Shown in pieces: positions 8,406 through 16,345 of a DNA stretch of 64,000 bases (position 1 is the stretch's first letter; each line of letters begins with the position of its first letter). Source of the stretch: Polyangia bacterium. GTDB taxonomy: Bacteria > Myxococcota_A > Polyangia > Nannocystales > Nannocystaceae. The stretch lies in assembly GCA_030429545.1 (NCBI GenBank), contig JAUIFF010000022.1:94010-158009 (forward strand), written 5' to 3'. The notes beneath the pieces are model-generated. The model was not told the origin of the DNA and did not search any database. It was given only the letters and a program-made list of their open reading frames with translations. Position numbers and translations under genes: made by a program.

Positions 8406-9482
8406 TTACGCGTCGTCGCGGCCCTCGGCCCGGGCGGCGGCTCCCATGCTCATCTCGTCGACGTGGGAGTGCATCCCCTCGCTGCGGTGGTGCACCCACG
8501 AGCCAACTTTTTTGTAGTGCACGCCGTAGGCAAAAATCGCGGTCGCAAACGTGATCAGCATGTACCAGCCCATTTGTGGGTGAAACAGGGTGCCAAACCA
8601 GCTGTAGGACATGTCGACTGGGAGGTTGGCCCCGGCCGCATAGCCAAACGACATTGCAATGATGCCCAGGACCACCTGGATCGCGCTGTAGAGGTTGGTG
8701 TGGGTCAGCGGGCCAATCAACTTGCCACGGTCGTCCTGGCGAAAGCGTTCCATGATGACGCGGATGATCGGGTGGGTGATGAGGTAGAGCCCGGCAAACA
8801 TCCCGTCGAAAACTTTGTAGGGAAGCAGCAGGTAGAACAGCGAGAACTGGATGAGGTGGGCCAGCAGCGCGTAGAGCTGGGCCGGGTGGATCTTGACGCC
8901 CTTGAGGTCGGGGCAGCAGCGCACCACCTTGGAATGTTCGCTTGTATAGGCAACACCAAACTTGGTCTCGGTTGGCTTACCCCAGCAACAGCCGTAGACG
9001 TAACAGCCGAGCCGGCACACGGCCTCGCCGATGGTCATGCAAAAGCCCAGGGCGTCGAGCAGGACCAACAGGCCGATGCCGGTGATGTTGGCAATGCCGA
9101 CGGCGGCCAACATGCCGCCAAACACCCCGCCGTGGAGCATGTAGCCGGGTTTGACCAGGGTTTGCAGTGGCTTTTTGAACAGCTGGCGCCACTCGAGCAT
9201 GATGCTGGCTGCACGTGCACCCATCAGCACCATGGGGATCAAAAAGAAGGTGTAGTAGGGCGAGACCACCACCGGCTTGGCCCCGACCACGCCGTGGTAC
9301 CAAAACGCCGTGGTCTGTCCGACCACAAACGCGAGGCCGGCAAGCAGTCCGTAGGTGACGAAGATCCAGTTGCCAGCGCGGAACAGAATCGTCCGGTTGT
9401 GAAAGCTTCGCAAAAACCCCAGCAGCCCAGCGGGCGCATCGAGGTCATGGGTATGGGTACTCGTGTTCGTCGCCATGATCAT
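8406..9482 (-). CDS. lgt: Prolipoprotein diacylglyceryl transferase family protein
   Basis: A multi-pass membrane protein of about 358 residues. Lgt-type landmarks are visible: HGGVFGG near residue 115, the CRLGC..GCCWGKPT segment in the position of the Lgt signature, HPAQLY, and ERFRQDDRG. Lgt adds diacylglycerol to the lipobox cysteine of prolipoproteins, which fits the many lipoproteins in this window. The His-rich C-terminal tail and a longer N-terminus differ from compact Lgt. An internal ATG at 9476 (MATNTS) is an alternative start. It could be a divergent paralogue rather than the main Lgt. Confidence 0.75.
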   Translation of the reverse strand: MIMATNTSTHTHDLDAPAGLLGFLRSFHNRTILFRAGNWIFVTYGLLAGLAFVVGQTTAFWYHGVVGAKPVVVSPYYTFFLIPMVLMGARAASIMLEWRQLFKKPLQTLVKPGYMLHGGVFGGMLAAVGIANITGIGLLVLLDALGFCMTIGEAVCRLGCYVYGCCWGKPTETKFGVAYTSEHSKVVRCCPDLKGVKIHPAQLYALLAHLIQFSLFYLLLPYKVFDGMFAGLYLITHPIIRVIMERFRQDDRGKLIGPLTHTNLYSAIQVVLGIIAMSFGYAAGANLPVDMSYSWFGTLFHPQMGWYMLITFATAIFAYGVHYKKVGSWVHHRSEGMHSHVDEMSMGAAARAEGRDDA

Positions 9483-9884
9483 CCATCCGCAGTTGGGGCA
9501 CTACGTGCACCGCAGTTGCGTCTAGCGTGGGTTTACCAAACAATCCTAAAAATTGAAGGGATCGGCGGCACACAAACTACCAATTCGCGGTGACGATTGC
9601 GTGACGGATCACAGTGAGACCGCAGGAATAGGCCACTGTGGTTGAATTTTGGGCACGTGGGCACGTCGGCGCACATCGCCTGGGATCCGAGGGAATTTCT
9701 TATACGGTTGTGGAAATAGTTGGATGTCCCAAAGCGCCGGTAACTTTTTACCCGGGTGTATAAATTGTGGCCCGCGTCACTAACTCGTGATCATACATGT
9801 ATCCAAGCCTTGCTTGAATACACATAGTTTAGGCCCGGAACCCTGTGGCTCCGAGCCCAATCCCACGCGGCTGCTGTCGAACCC
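9483..9884. other. Intergenic region without a gene
   Basis: About 400 bases between the lgt-like and pckA genes, both on the minus strand, and noticeably AT-richer than the neighbours. It should contain the promoter of the lgt-like gene. I find no open frame with coding character and no clear hairpin. Confidence 0.4.
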
Positions 9885-11693
9885 TTAGCTCGCGGCTGTC
9901 GGCGCCCGGACAACGGCTTTGATGATCGCCTGGTCGACCTCGAACTTTTCGAGGAACTTGCGACGCTCGCGGTGCATGCGTGCAACCCAGGTGCGGTATT
10001 CGGCCTGTTTACCGTTTTTCTCAAACCACCGCCGGGGCTGCAGGATTTCGGCCGGGACCTTGGCGACCAGGTCGGCGTTTTCTGGCGCGTCGATGTCGAC
10101 AACCTCGTAACCGTAGTCGGGGTCGATCGTCCACTTGATGGCACCACCGATCAGCGCTTCTAGCATGGCCGAGGAGTGGCGGATCTTGATTTTGAGGGCC
10201 GTGCCCGCGGCAACTTCACGGGCGCTACCACCGACGTAGCCGGTGTTCATCAGCCACATGGTGACATGGGGGAAGGTCGCCGCCAGCTCCGAAAATCGTT
10301 GTGCCTGCAACTTGTGCGACAGTGGGAAAAACGGCTGGGTAAACGGCGAGCGGGTTTTGCCGCGGTCCTTGCCGGCCGCCGAGGTTTTGGAGGTCTCGCC
10401 CAGCATCAGGTAACCGGCGGCCTGTTCGGGGCTGGTAAACCGGACAATGCCCGGGGTGGCGGCGTCGTTGCCCTCGTCGCGGTTGAGGATCCCAAGCGAG
10501 TGTAGGGCGGGCACATCGTGGAGGTCGGCGGCCTGTTCGATCGACGACATCGGCACGATCGAGCGGCCGTTTTCAGTCCAGGCGACAAAGTCCCAGCCGT
10601 CTTTTGGCACCCCGTTGTCGACGACCTCGTCAGCCGTGACCGCACCCGAAATGAATGCATCTACATTTTTTTCGGGGGCCCCGGTGCCAATCAGGACCTC
10701 GCGCAGGCGTTTGACATCGTCCGGGCTGAGCAGGCGTTTGTCGAACACCGGGTGGTCGTCGGCGCCGACATAGACATTTTCGATCCAGGCCTGGGGGCCA
10801 CAGGTGCCGCGGTAAATCACCGGCTCGGTCTCTTCGGTCAGGCCAAAGGTCTTGGCGAAGCAGCCGTTCTCAGTGATCGAAAGTTGTCCTTTGGGCCAGA
10901 TCGCAAGCATGTCGTCTTGGATCGGCTCGGTCCGCTCGCCCTGCTTGCTAAACGTGGTCGTGGTTTTCCCGGTACCGCTAAGGCCCAAAATCCCCATCGA
11001 CACGCGCTCGCCCGACTCGGTGGTGATGGCCTTGGCCCCGGCGTGCATCAACAGGCCACCGCGCTTGTAGACGGCGGCGGCGAGCATCCGCAGGGCGCCC
11101 TTTTTGCTTTCGCCGAAGTAGTCGGGCCCGATGATGTGGGTGACGTTGTGGTCGAGGTCGACAATGATGGCCTGGCCGCCGGGCATGTCGACCGCATGGC
11201 CAGGCGTGTAAAACAGGCGAAACGCCGGCTCAAACGGCTTGGCGAGCTGCTCTGGAGTTTCAACATCTTCGCGGGGAAACGCCAGAATCTGTTGCATCCC
11301 GGCGATGTTGGCCCCCTCATAGGTGTATAGCCATTGAACCGGGACCGCGTAGGGACCGACGCCGACATAGGCCTCGATCGCAATCATCTTGCCCTGGTTT
11401 TTGATGTACTCGGTCTGACCGGCGATCAGTGCCTGGGCCGTGGCCGGGGCGATCGTCTTGTGCGAGTAGGCCGCGGGGTTGTCGTTGCGGTCGATGATGT
11501 AGGTAAAAGCAGCCTTGCGGGCCTTGTTGCGGGCGACCTTGTTGAGGCTTCCGAGTGCCGTGCGCTGGCAAAACGGGGTGTGTTCCTGCGCGAGTTGCCG
11601 GAGCGTTGCTTGGTCGGGGTTGCGCAGCAACTCGACGGCAAACGGAATCGGAGGTTGTTTCGGCAAGGGAAGGGACGATTTTGAGTTGGTCAT
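9885..11693 (-). CDS. pckA: Phosphoenolpyruvate carboxykinase (ATP-type)
   Basis: This enzyme converts oxaloacetate and nucleotide triphosphate to phosphoenolpyruvate and CO2, the entry to gluconeogenesis. The 602-residue product contains the kinase-1a loop GLSGTGKTTT near residue 237, the preceding RVSMGILGLSG, and a metal-site-like region with QDDMLAIW. The later GYVGG..REVA segment fits the ATP-dependent class. Length is above the usual 530-540 residues. I start at the ATG at 11693, since the upstream in-frame extension lacks family character. It stands alone on the minus strand. Function is secure; nucleotide preference is inferred from the motif type. Confidence 0.88.
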   Translation of the reverse strand: MTNSKSSLPLPKQPPIPFAVELLRNPDQATLRQLAQEHTPFCQRTALGSLNKVARNKARKAAFTYIIDRNDNPAAYSHKTIAPATAQALIAGQTEYIKNQGKMIAIEAYVGVGPYAVPVQWLYTYEGANIAGMQQILAFPREDVETPEQLAKPFEPAFRLFYTPGHAVDMPGGQAIIVDLDHNVTHIIGPDYFGESKKGALRMLAAAVYKRGGLLMHAGAKAITTESGERVSMGILGLSGTGKTTTTFSKQGERTEPIQDDMLAIWPKGQLSITENGCFAKTFGLTEETEPVIYRGTCGPQAWIENVYVGADDHPVFDKRLLSPDDVKRLREVLIGTGAPEKNVDAFISGAVTADEVVDNGVPKDGWDFVAWTENGRSIVPMSSIEQAADLHDVPALHSLGILNRDEGNDAATPGIVRFTSPEQAAGYLMLGETSKTSAAGKDRGKTRSPFTQPFFPLSHKLQAQRFSELAATFPHVTMWLMNTGYVGGSAREVAAGTALKIKIRHSSAMLEALIGGAIKWTIDPDYGYEVVDIDAPENADLVAKVPAEILQPRRWFEKNGKQAEYRTWVARMHRERRKFLEKFEVDQAIIKAVVRAPTAAS

Positions 11694-12121
11694 GGGTGCC
11701 CGCCAGCGGTCTGAGAGGTAGCACGTGGTCCGCGGGGTTGAAAGTGCGCGGCTGCGAGCGTCGCGCGATTTGCTCCGGTTGGTGCTTACCCCTGTAATCG
11801 ACAAAAAATGCAGGCTCGGCGGGTTTTGCGTGGTCAGCGGCGAACTGCGACTTGTGGTCACGCGAGAAAAGCCACTGCATGTGACCCTGCCTATCAAGCG
11901 CGAAGTCGCGGTTACAGCCGGGTGTGGCGCGAGCCCCGAAACGCGGACCAAGCCCGCGCGCGCGGTCGACAATCGCGACAATGGGCGGGTTTCGGCCGTC
12001 GGTGGCGGACGCGAAGTTAGGTTGTATGCATCAGCAACGAAAGTGTCGACATCGTGTGGGCATGCGCTGGTTTTGCCAGGATTTCGGAAGTATGAGTATA
12101 TACAATGAAATCGAGGCTGCG
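11694..12121. other. Intergenic region without a gene
   Basis: About 430 bases upstream of pckA. Short frames occur on both strands but none has coding character or a plausible start. TATATACAATGAAAT near 12096 is the most AT-rich stretch. I see no defined regulatory site. Confidence 0.35.
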
Positions 12122-12793
12122 CTAGTGGCCGCCGTAGGTCTCGCCGAGATAGGCCGAGATACGATCGGCTCCGGCCACCTCAATGCCAGTGTTCGGATCC
12201 CGAAGCTGGGGTTTTGCCGTGGTCGGGCGCGAGCTTCCTGGGGCATTGGGCTGCAACAGGTAGGGCAGCTCGCGGCGGCACAGATCTTCGCGTACGAGGC
12301 GGGAGGCGGGTGATCCTTCGTATCCCCGGAGGACGAGCGGCTGCTCGGGGAGCCCGGAGTCGACGGCAAAGGTACCCGCCGGTCGCAGCCACGATGATAT
12401 CGCTGCAGATACAAATGTCGCCGGGCCCAAGCGCAGGGAGGTCGGCAGCTGCCCGGTCCCGTATTGCTGGGCGAGATAGGCGATGATGGCATCGCTCTCG
12501 TACATTTCGGTGTTGGTGTTCGGATCGACGAGGTACGGAAACTGGGCTTTGCCACCGCGGTCGACGACCTGCGGGCGGTAGCGCTTGCCACCCTTGGGGC
12601 AGGGGTAGACCACGACCTCGAGGTCGAGCCAGGTGATCATCTCGCGGACCTTTCGACAAAATGGACAGGCCTCAAACTCGTAGAGCTCGAGTGGCCTGGC
12701 CGGGCGAGGGCCGAGTTTGTCAGCAACTTTGGAACCGGCAAATCCCCGGGCCGCGCTGGCGATTGTGGCCGAGAGGAGGCGAAGCGAGGGCAT
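12122..12793 (-). CDS. Tandem glutaredoxin/GST-N-like thioredoxin-fold protein
   Basis: A 223-residue protein with two consecutive thioredoxin-fold halves. The first (about 35-110) has the redox motif CPFC in FEACPFCRKV, then FPYLVDPNT and MYESDAIIAYLA, the glutathione-binding pattern of GST N-domains. The second (about 150-223) repeats the fold (LRGYEGSPASRLV, LRDPNTG) but has EGSPAS where the CxxC should be, so it is probably not redox active. The N-terminus is a short hydrophobic stretch that may anchor the protein. Proteins of this double layout occur in bacteria and plastids; the substrate is unknown. Confidence 0.7.
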   Translation of the reverse strand: MPSLRLLSATIASAARGFAGSKVADKLGPRPARPLELYEFEACPFCRKVREMITWLDLEVVVYPCPKGGKRYRPQVVDRGGKAQFPYLVDPNTNTEMYESDAIIAYLAQQYGTGQLPTSLRLGPATFVSAAISSWLRPAGTFAVDSGLPEQPLVLRGYEGSPASRLVREDLCRRELPYLLQPNAPGSSRPTTAKPQLRDPNTGIEVAGADRISAYLGETYGGH

Positions 12794-12960
12794 GCAGCGG
12801 TTTTACTCGATTTGCGAGCAGACCGTGCGAGCCTGGACGGCCCGCGACAACAGTGTTCTGCCACGATCGTCGACGACGGCAGCTTGGTGCGAACCTTTTG
12901 CCTGAATTTAGGTTTGTGCCCTTGTGCGCACGCGCCCGGCAGCCGACACTTTCGCCCGCG

Positions 12961-13278
12961 ATGCTGCCACTGAATGAGAAAAAGCTCTACGCCCAGCTGG
13001 TCGCCCAGTTGGTACTGATCGACGGCTCGGTGACCGACGCCGAGCGCAACTTTTTGGGTTCCTTAATGACCCGCTTGGGGTTGTCCGACGAGCAGCAGCG
13101 CGAAGTCATCAACCAGGTCAATGTCGATGATGAAGTCGAGTCGCGGGTCCGCCAACTGTCGCCAAACGCCCGGATCTCGCTGCTGATGGAACTCGAAGAC
13201 GCCGCCAAAATCGACGAGGTAATCCTCGCCAGCGAGCGCGATTTGATCGCGCGGGTGCGCAGCGCACTCGACCTGTGA
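12961..13278 (+). CDS. Small TerB-like helical protein
   Basis: A 105-residue protein consisting of helices with a TerB-like pattern: LVLIDGSVTDAERNFL followed by a second acidic turn (KIDEVILASERDLI). In the TerB family such acidic positions bind metal. There is no signal peptide or membrane segment. A -10-like GACACT ends ten bases before the ATG. It precedes the ABC exporter gene by about 105 bases but has a separate promoter-like sequence between them, so an operon is uncertain. Confidence 0.6.
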   Translation: MLPLNEKKLYAQLVAQLVLIDGSVTDAERNFLGSLMTRLGLSDEQQREVINQVNVDDEVESRVRQLSPNARISLLMELEDAAKIDEVILASERDLIARVRSALDL

Positions 13279-13318
13279 CGGGGTGGCGCCTGCCAGTGCG
13301 GAAATTCCGGTCGCACGG

Positions 13319-13324
13319 TACACT
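13319..13324 (+). promoter_or_regulatory. -10-like TACACT before the ABC exporter
   Basis: TACACT lies about 60 bases upstream of the ATG at 13385, in the gap after the TerB-like gene. If used, transcription would start near 13331, leaving a leader of about 54 bases. This contrasts with the leaderless arrangement at many other genes here. Confidence 0.3.
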
Positions 13325-13384
13325 GCCGGCACCTCGTAAACCGTGATTTGGCCCCGCCTGGGTCACTTCCGGTAGGGCCGCCCC

Positions 13385-15598
13385 ATGTTTTTTGTCGTCC
13401 GCCAGCTCTACGACTATCTGCGACCCTACAAGGGCCAGGTTTTCTTGTTGCTGCTGGGGATTTTGATCGACCTGGCGTTTACCGTGGGGCTCGCCAGCAG
13501 TATGGAGTACCTGATCGACGATGCGATCGGGGCCCACGACACCGAGCTTTTGTGGCAGCTGCTGATCGGTTTGACGATCGCCGTACTGGTTGCCGCCGTG
13601 GCAGCGGTCGCCCGCGACTATCTCTACGCCAAGCTCGGCACTGCGGTCGTCAACGATTTGCGACTGCGCCTGTTTGAGCACCTGCAGCAGCTGTCGGCCA
13701 ACTTCTATGCCAAGACCAAGGTTGGCGACATCGTCGCGCGGTTTGCCACCGACTTGGCGGCCGTACAAAACGCGGTGGTGCTAGCGATTCCCGAGACCCT
13801 GATTGGGGTGTTGGGTGTTGCGTTGTCGGCTGTGCTGCTGTTTCGCCTCGAATGGCAGCTGGCCTTGATCACCGTGATGGCCCTGCCGGTGTTGACCATC
13901 GGTCCGCGGATTTTGGGCCCGCGGGCCGAACGTGCCAGCCTCGCCCTGCGCCAGGAGGAGGCCGCGGTGGTCTCGGCCGTGCAAGAGAACATCGGTGCCC
14001 AACCGGTGGTCAAGGCCTTTGGTTTGCAACGCAGCGAGGTCGCCGGGTTTTCAACCCGCCTGGAGGGCACATTCGACGCCGGCCTGCGGTTCAACATCCT
14101 CTCCTACTTAGTTGAGCGTACACCAAATGTCAGCTTTATGCTGTTACATGTTGTTGTCCTCGGAATTGGCGTGTTCAAGACTTTTGAGGGCCAGCTAGAG
14201 GTTGGTCAGCTCGTCACGTTTAATGCGCTCACCGTCACTTTAAGTGCCTATGTCACCAGCTTGACGCGTGTGAGCCCTGTGCTGTTACAAGCATCGGGGG
14301 GGGTGCACCGGATCGCCGAGTTGCTCGACGAACAACCCCAGGTGCCCGACCTCGTACCCGACACCCCGTTGCCGCGGCTGGCCCGGGAGATTCGCTTTCG
14401 CAGCGTCACATTTTCGTACACCGGCGAAAACAACAACCTCGAAGACCTTTCGTTTGCGATTGAGGCCGGGCAAACCGTCGCCTTTGTCGGCTCCTCGGGG
14501 TCGGGCAAGAGTACGGTACTCGGGCTTTTGACGCGGTTTTACGACCCTGACCTCGGGAGCATCCAAATCGACGGCCGCGACCTGCGTGAGGGCTCACAGG
14601 CGTCGCTGCGGGAGCAAATGGCAGTTGTCTTTCAAGACAGCTTTTTGTTCAACACCACGGTCGCCGACAACATCCGGATGGGGCGGCCCGAGGCGACCCA
14701 GGCCGAGGTCGAAGCGGCAGCAAAGGCTGCCGAGATTCACGACCTGATCCTGCGGATGCCCAACGGGTACCAAACCGTGGTCGGGGAGCGTGGTAGCCGG
14801 CTTTCGGGTGGTCAGCGGCAGCGGGTGGCGATTGCTCGGGCGATCATTCGCGACCCGCGGATTTTGGTGCTCGACGAAGCGACCTCGGCCCTCGACCCCG
14901 GCACCGAAGCTGCCATTGGCCAAACCCTCAAGCGAATCGGCAAACAACGGACCGTCGTTGAGGTGACCCACCGCCTGAGTTCGGTGGTCGAACACGATGC
15001 GATTTTTGTGCTCGACCACGGCAAAATGGTCGAATACGGCACCCACAAGCAGCTGCTCGCCCGCCGTGGGCTGTACCAGAAACTGTGGGCCAAGCAGTCG
15101 GGTGTTGCCGTGAGCGAAGACGGCAAGGCCGATGTCACGCCTGAGCGCCTCAAGGCCGTGCCGATTCTCAGCGAGCTGTCGACCGCCATGCTCGAGGAGC
15201 TCGCCAAGCTATTTGTCAGCGAACGTTGCCCCGAGTCGCGGATGGTGATTCGCCAGGGCGACACCATGGTCGAGAAGTTCTACATCATCGCCCGTGGCAA
15301 GGTGCAGGTGAGCAAGCGCGACGAGGGCAGCAGCGAGGAGCGCAAGTTGTCGGTGCTCAGCGACGGTGATCACTTTGGTGAGATCGCGTTGCTGCGTGAC
15401 GTTCCGCGGACCGCAACCATTCGCACCCTGACGCCCTGCATTTTCTTGAGCCTGCGGCGCAAACAATTCCTCGACATCATCAGCCGCGACCCTGGCCTGC
15501 TCGAACAGTTCCGTATGGTGCTCGAAGCCCGGGATGACGAACGCGGCGATGCCCCATCGAACTTGCTGTCACGCCGTCACTCGCGCGCCTACGAGTAG
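13385..15598 (+). CDS. ABC exporter half-transporter with C-terminal cyclic-nucleotide-binding domain
   Basis: A 737-residue fusion. Residues 1-310 form a six-helix ABC exporter membrane domain. The ATPase follows with Walker A GSSGSGKST near 375, signature LSGGQRQR near 480, Walker B ILVLDEAT and a switch His in EVTHR. After about residue 590 a CAP_ED-type domain (about 598-720) shows IRQGD..EKFYIIARGKV and GDHFGEIALLRDVPRTAT, the phosphate-binding cassette pattern of cNMP-binding proteins. As a half-transporter it should dimerise. A cNMP domain on an exporter suggests transport or assembly gated by a cyclic nucleotide; that is inference. The cargo is unknown. Confidence 0.9.
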   Translation: MFFVVRQLYDYLRPYKGQVFLLLLGILIDLAFTVGLASSMEYLIDDAIGAHDTELLWQLLIGLTIAVLVAAVAAVARDYLYAKLGTAVVNDLRLRLFEHLQQLSANFYAKTKVGDIVARFATDLAAVQNAVVLAIPETLIGVLGVALSAVLLFRLEWQLALITVMALPVLTIGPRILGPRAERASLALRQEEAAVVSAVQENIGAQPVVKAFGLQRSEVAGFSTRLEGTFDAGLRFNILSYLVERTPNVSFMLLHVVVLGIGVFKTFEGQLEVGQLVTFNALTVTLSAYVTSLTRVSPVLLQASGGVHRIAELLDEQPQVPDLVPDTPLPRLAREIRFRSVTFSYTGENNNLEDLSFAIEAGQTVAFVGSSGSGKSTVLGLLTRFYDPDLGSIQIDGRDLREGSQASLREQMAVVFQDSFLFNTTVADNIRMGRPEATQAEVEAAAKAAEIHDLILRMPNGYQTVVGERGSRLSGGQRQRVAIARAIIRDPRILVLDEATSALDPGTEAAIGQTLKRIGKQRTVVEVTHRLSSVVEHDAIFVLDHGKMVEYGTHKQLLARRGLYQKLWAKQSGVAVSEDGKADVTPERLKAVPILSELSTAMLEELAKLFVSERCPESRMVIRQGDTMVEKFYIIARGKVQVSKRDEGSSEERKLSVLSDGDHFGEIALLRDVPRTATIRTLTPCIFLSLRRKQFLDIISRDPGLLEQFRMVLEARDDERGDAPSNLLSRRHSRAYE

Positions 15599-15760
15599 GT
15601 GAAGTCGCAGATCCTGCCCCAAACAGCGGGTATGTAACTGGAATGTGAAAATCTGCCGACTGCGTCATCCGCTGGTTGGGGATTGTGCACTAACCCACAA
15701 AAGGTGCGCGTGGTCGCGATGGCGTTGGCCGTGAGGCATCCTAGAATATCTGTCTATATG

Positions 15761-15768
15761 GACATGTC
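15761..15768. promoter_or_regulatory. GACATGTC palindrome upstream of the SET gene
   Basis: A perfect 8-base palindrome, preceded by TAGAAT at 15742-15747 (a possible -10) and followed by the ATG at 15794. It resembles the GACATGT motifs upstream of the surface-lipoprotein genes at 29353, 42631 and 56988. Confidence 0.35.
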
Positions 15769-15793
15769 ATCTGTCCATTCGACCTGGAGCCCC

Positions 15794-16282
15794 ATGCAAT
15801 CATATCGCCCCAACAGTATTCCAGCCCCGGGAGTTGTCCTGCGCGAAATCAACGGCCAACTCGGAGTATATACAACAAAGCCGATCGAGCGCGGAGCCTG
15901 CGTCGTCGCCCTCGCCCATGTGTTTACCGACAAGCCGGCCCGCTACACCATCCAGCTCGCCGCCAACCGCCATCAGGCGGGCACCAACGAAATCGACGAT
16001 TACTTCAACCACAGCTGCGACCCCAACTGTTACCTCGACGTCGAGACCCTGAGCTTTCGAGCTCTTCGGCAGCTCGAGCCCGGTGAGCAACTCACATTTA
16101 ACTACCTGACAAGCGAGTGGGATATGGAGTCTCCGTTTCACTGCTGGTGCCAGGCCCCGAGCTGCACCGGCACGATTCGCGGATTTTCCCACTTGAGTCG
16201 TCACTATCAACGCGCGTTGGAGCCACAGCTCACGCCCTATTTGCGCGGCAAGATGGAAGAAGTCGAGTCCGATGTCGCCTAG
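15794..16282 (+). CDS. SET-domain protein (lysine methyltransferase-like)
   Basis: A 162-residue protein that is essentially a bare SET domain. It begins with the usual GVVLRE..GQLGVYTTKPI strand, contains the S-adenosylmethionine and pseudoknot motif NHSCDPN near residue 75, then GEQLTFNY, and ends with a post-SET-like cluster CWCQAPSC. The start at 15794 has GGAG six bases upstream; in-frame ATGs at 15758 and 15764 are possible. SET proteins methylate lysines of proteins; in bacteria targets are mostly unknown. Preservation of the core motifs suggests an active enzyme. Confidence 0.8.
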   Translation: MQSYRPNSIPAPGVVLREINGQLGVYTTKPIERGACVVALAHVFTDKPARYTIQLAANRHQAGTNEIDDYFNHSCDPNCYLDVETLSFRALRQLEPGEQLTFNYLTSEWDMESPFHCWCQAPSCTGTIRGFSHLSRHYQRALEPQLTPYLRGKMEEVESDVA

Positions 16283-16345
16283 CGATGTCGGCTGATGGTC
16301 GACACCACAGCCCCCGGCGGGCTTACTTGTATAAGCAAGGCTCAG

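Noticed and set aside
9965..11330. Plus-strand frames inside pckA
   Set aside because: They are antisense shadows; pckA on the minus strand contains all family motifs.
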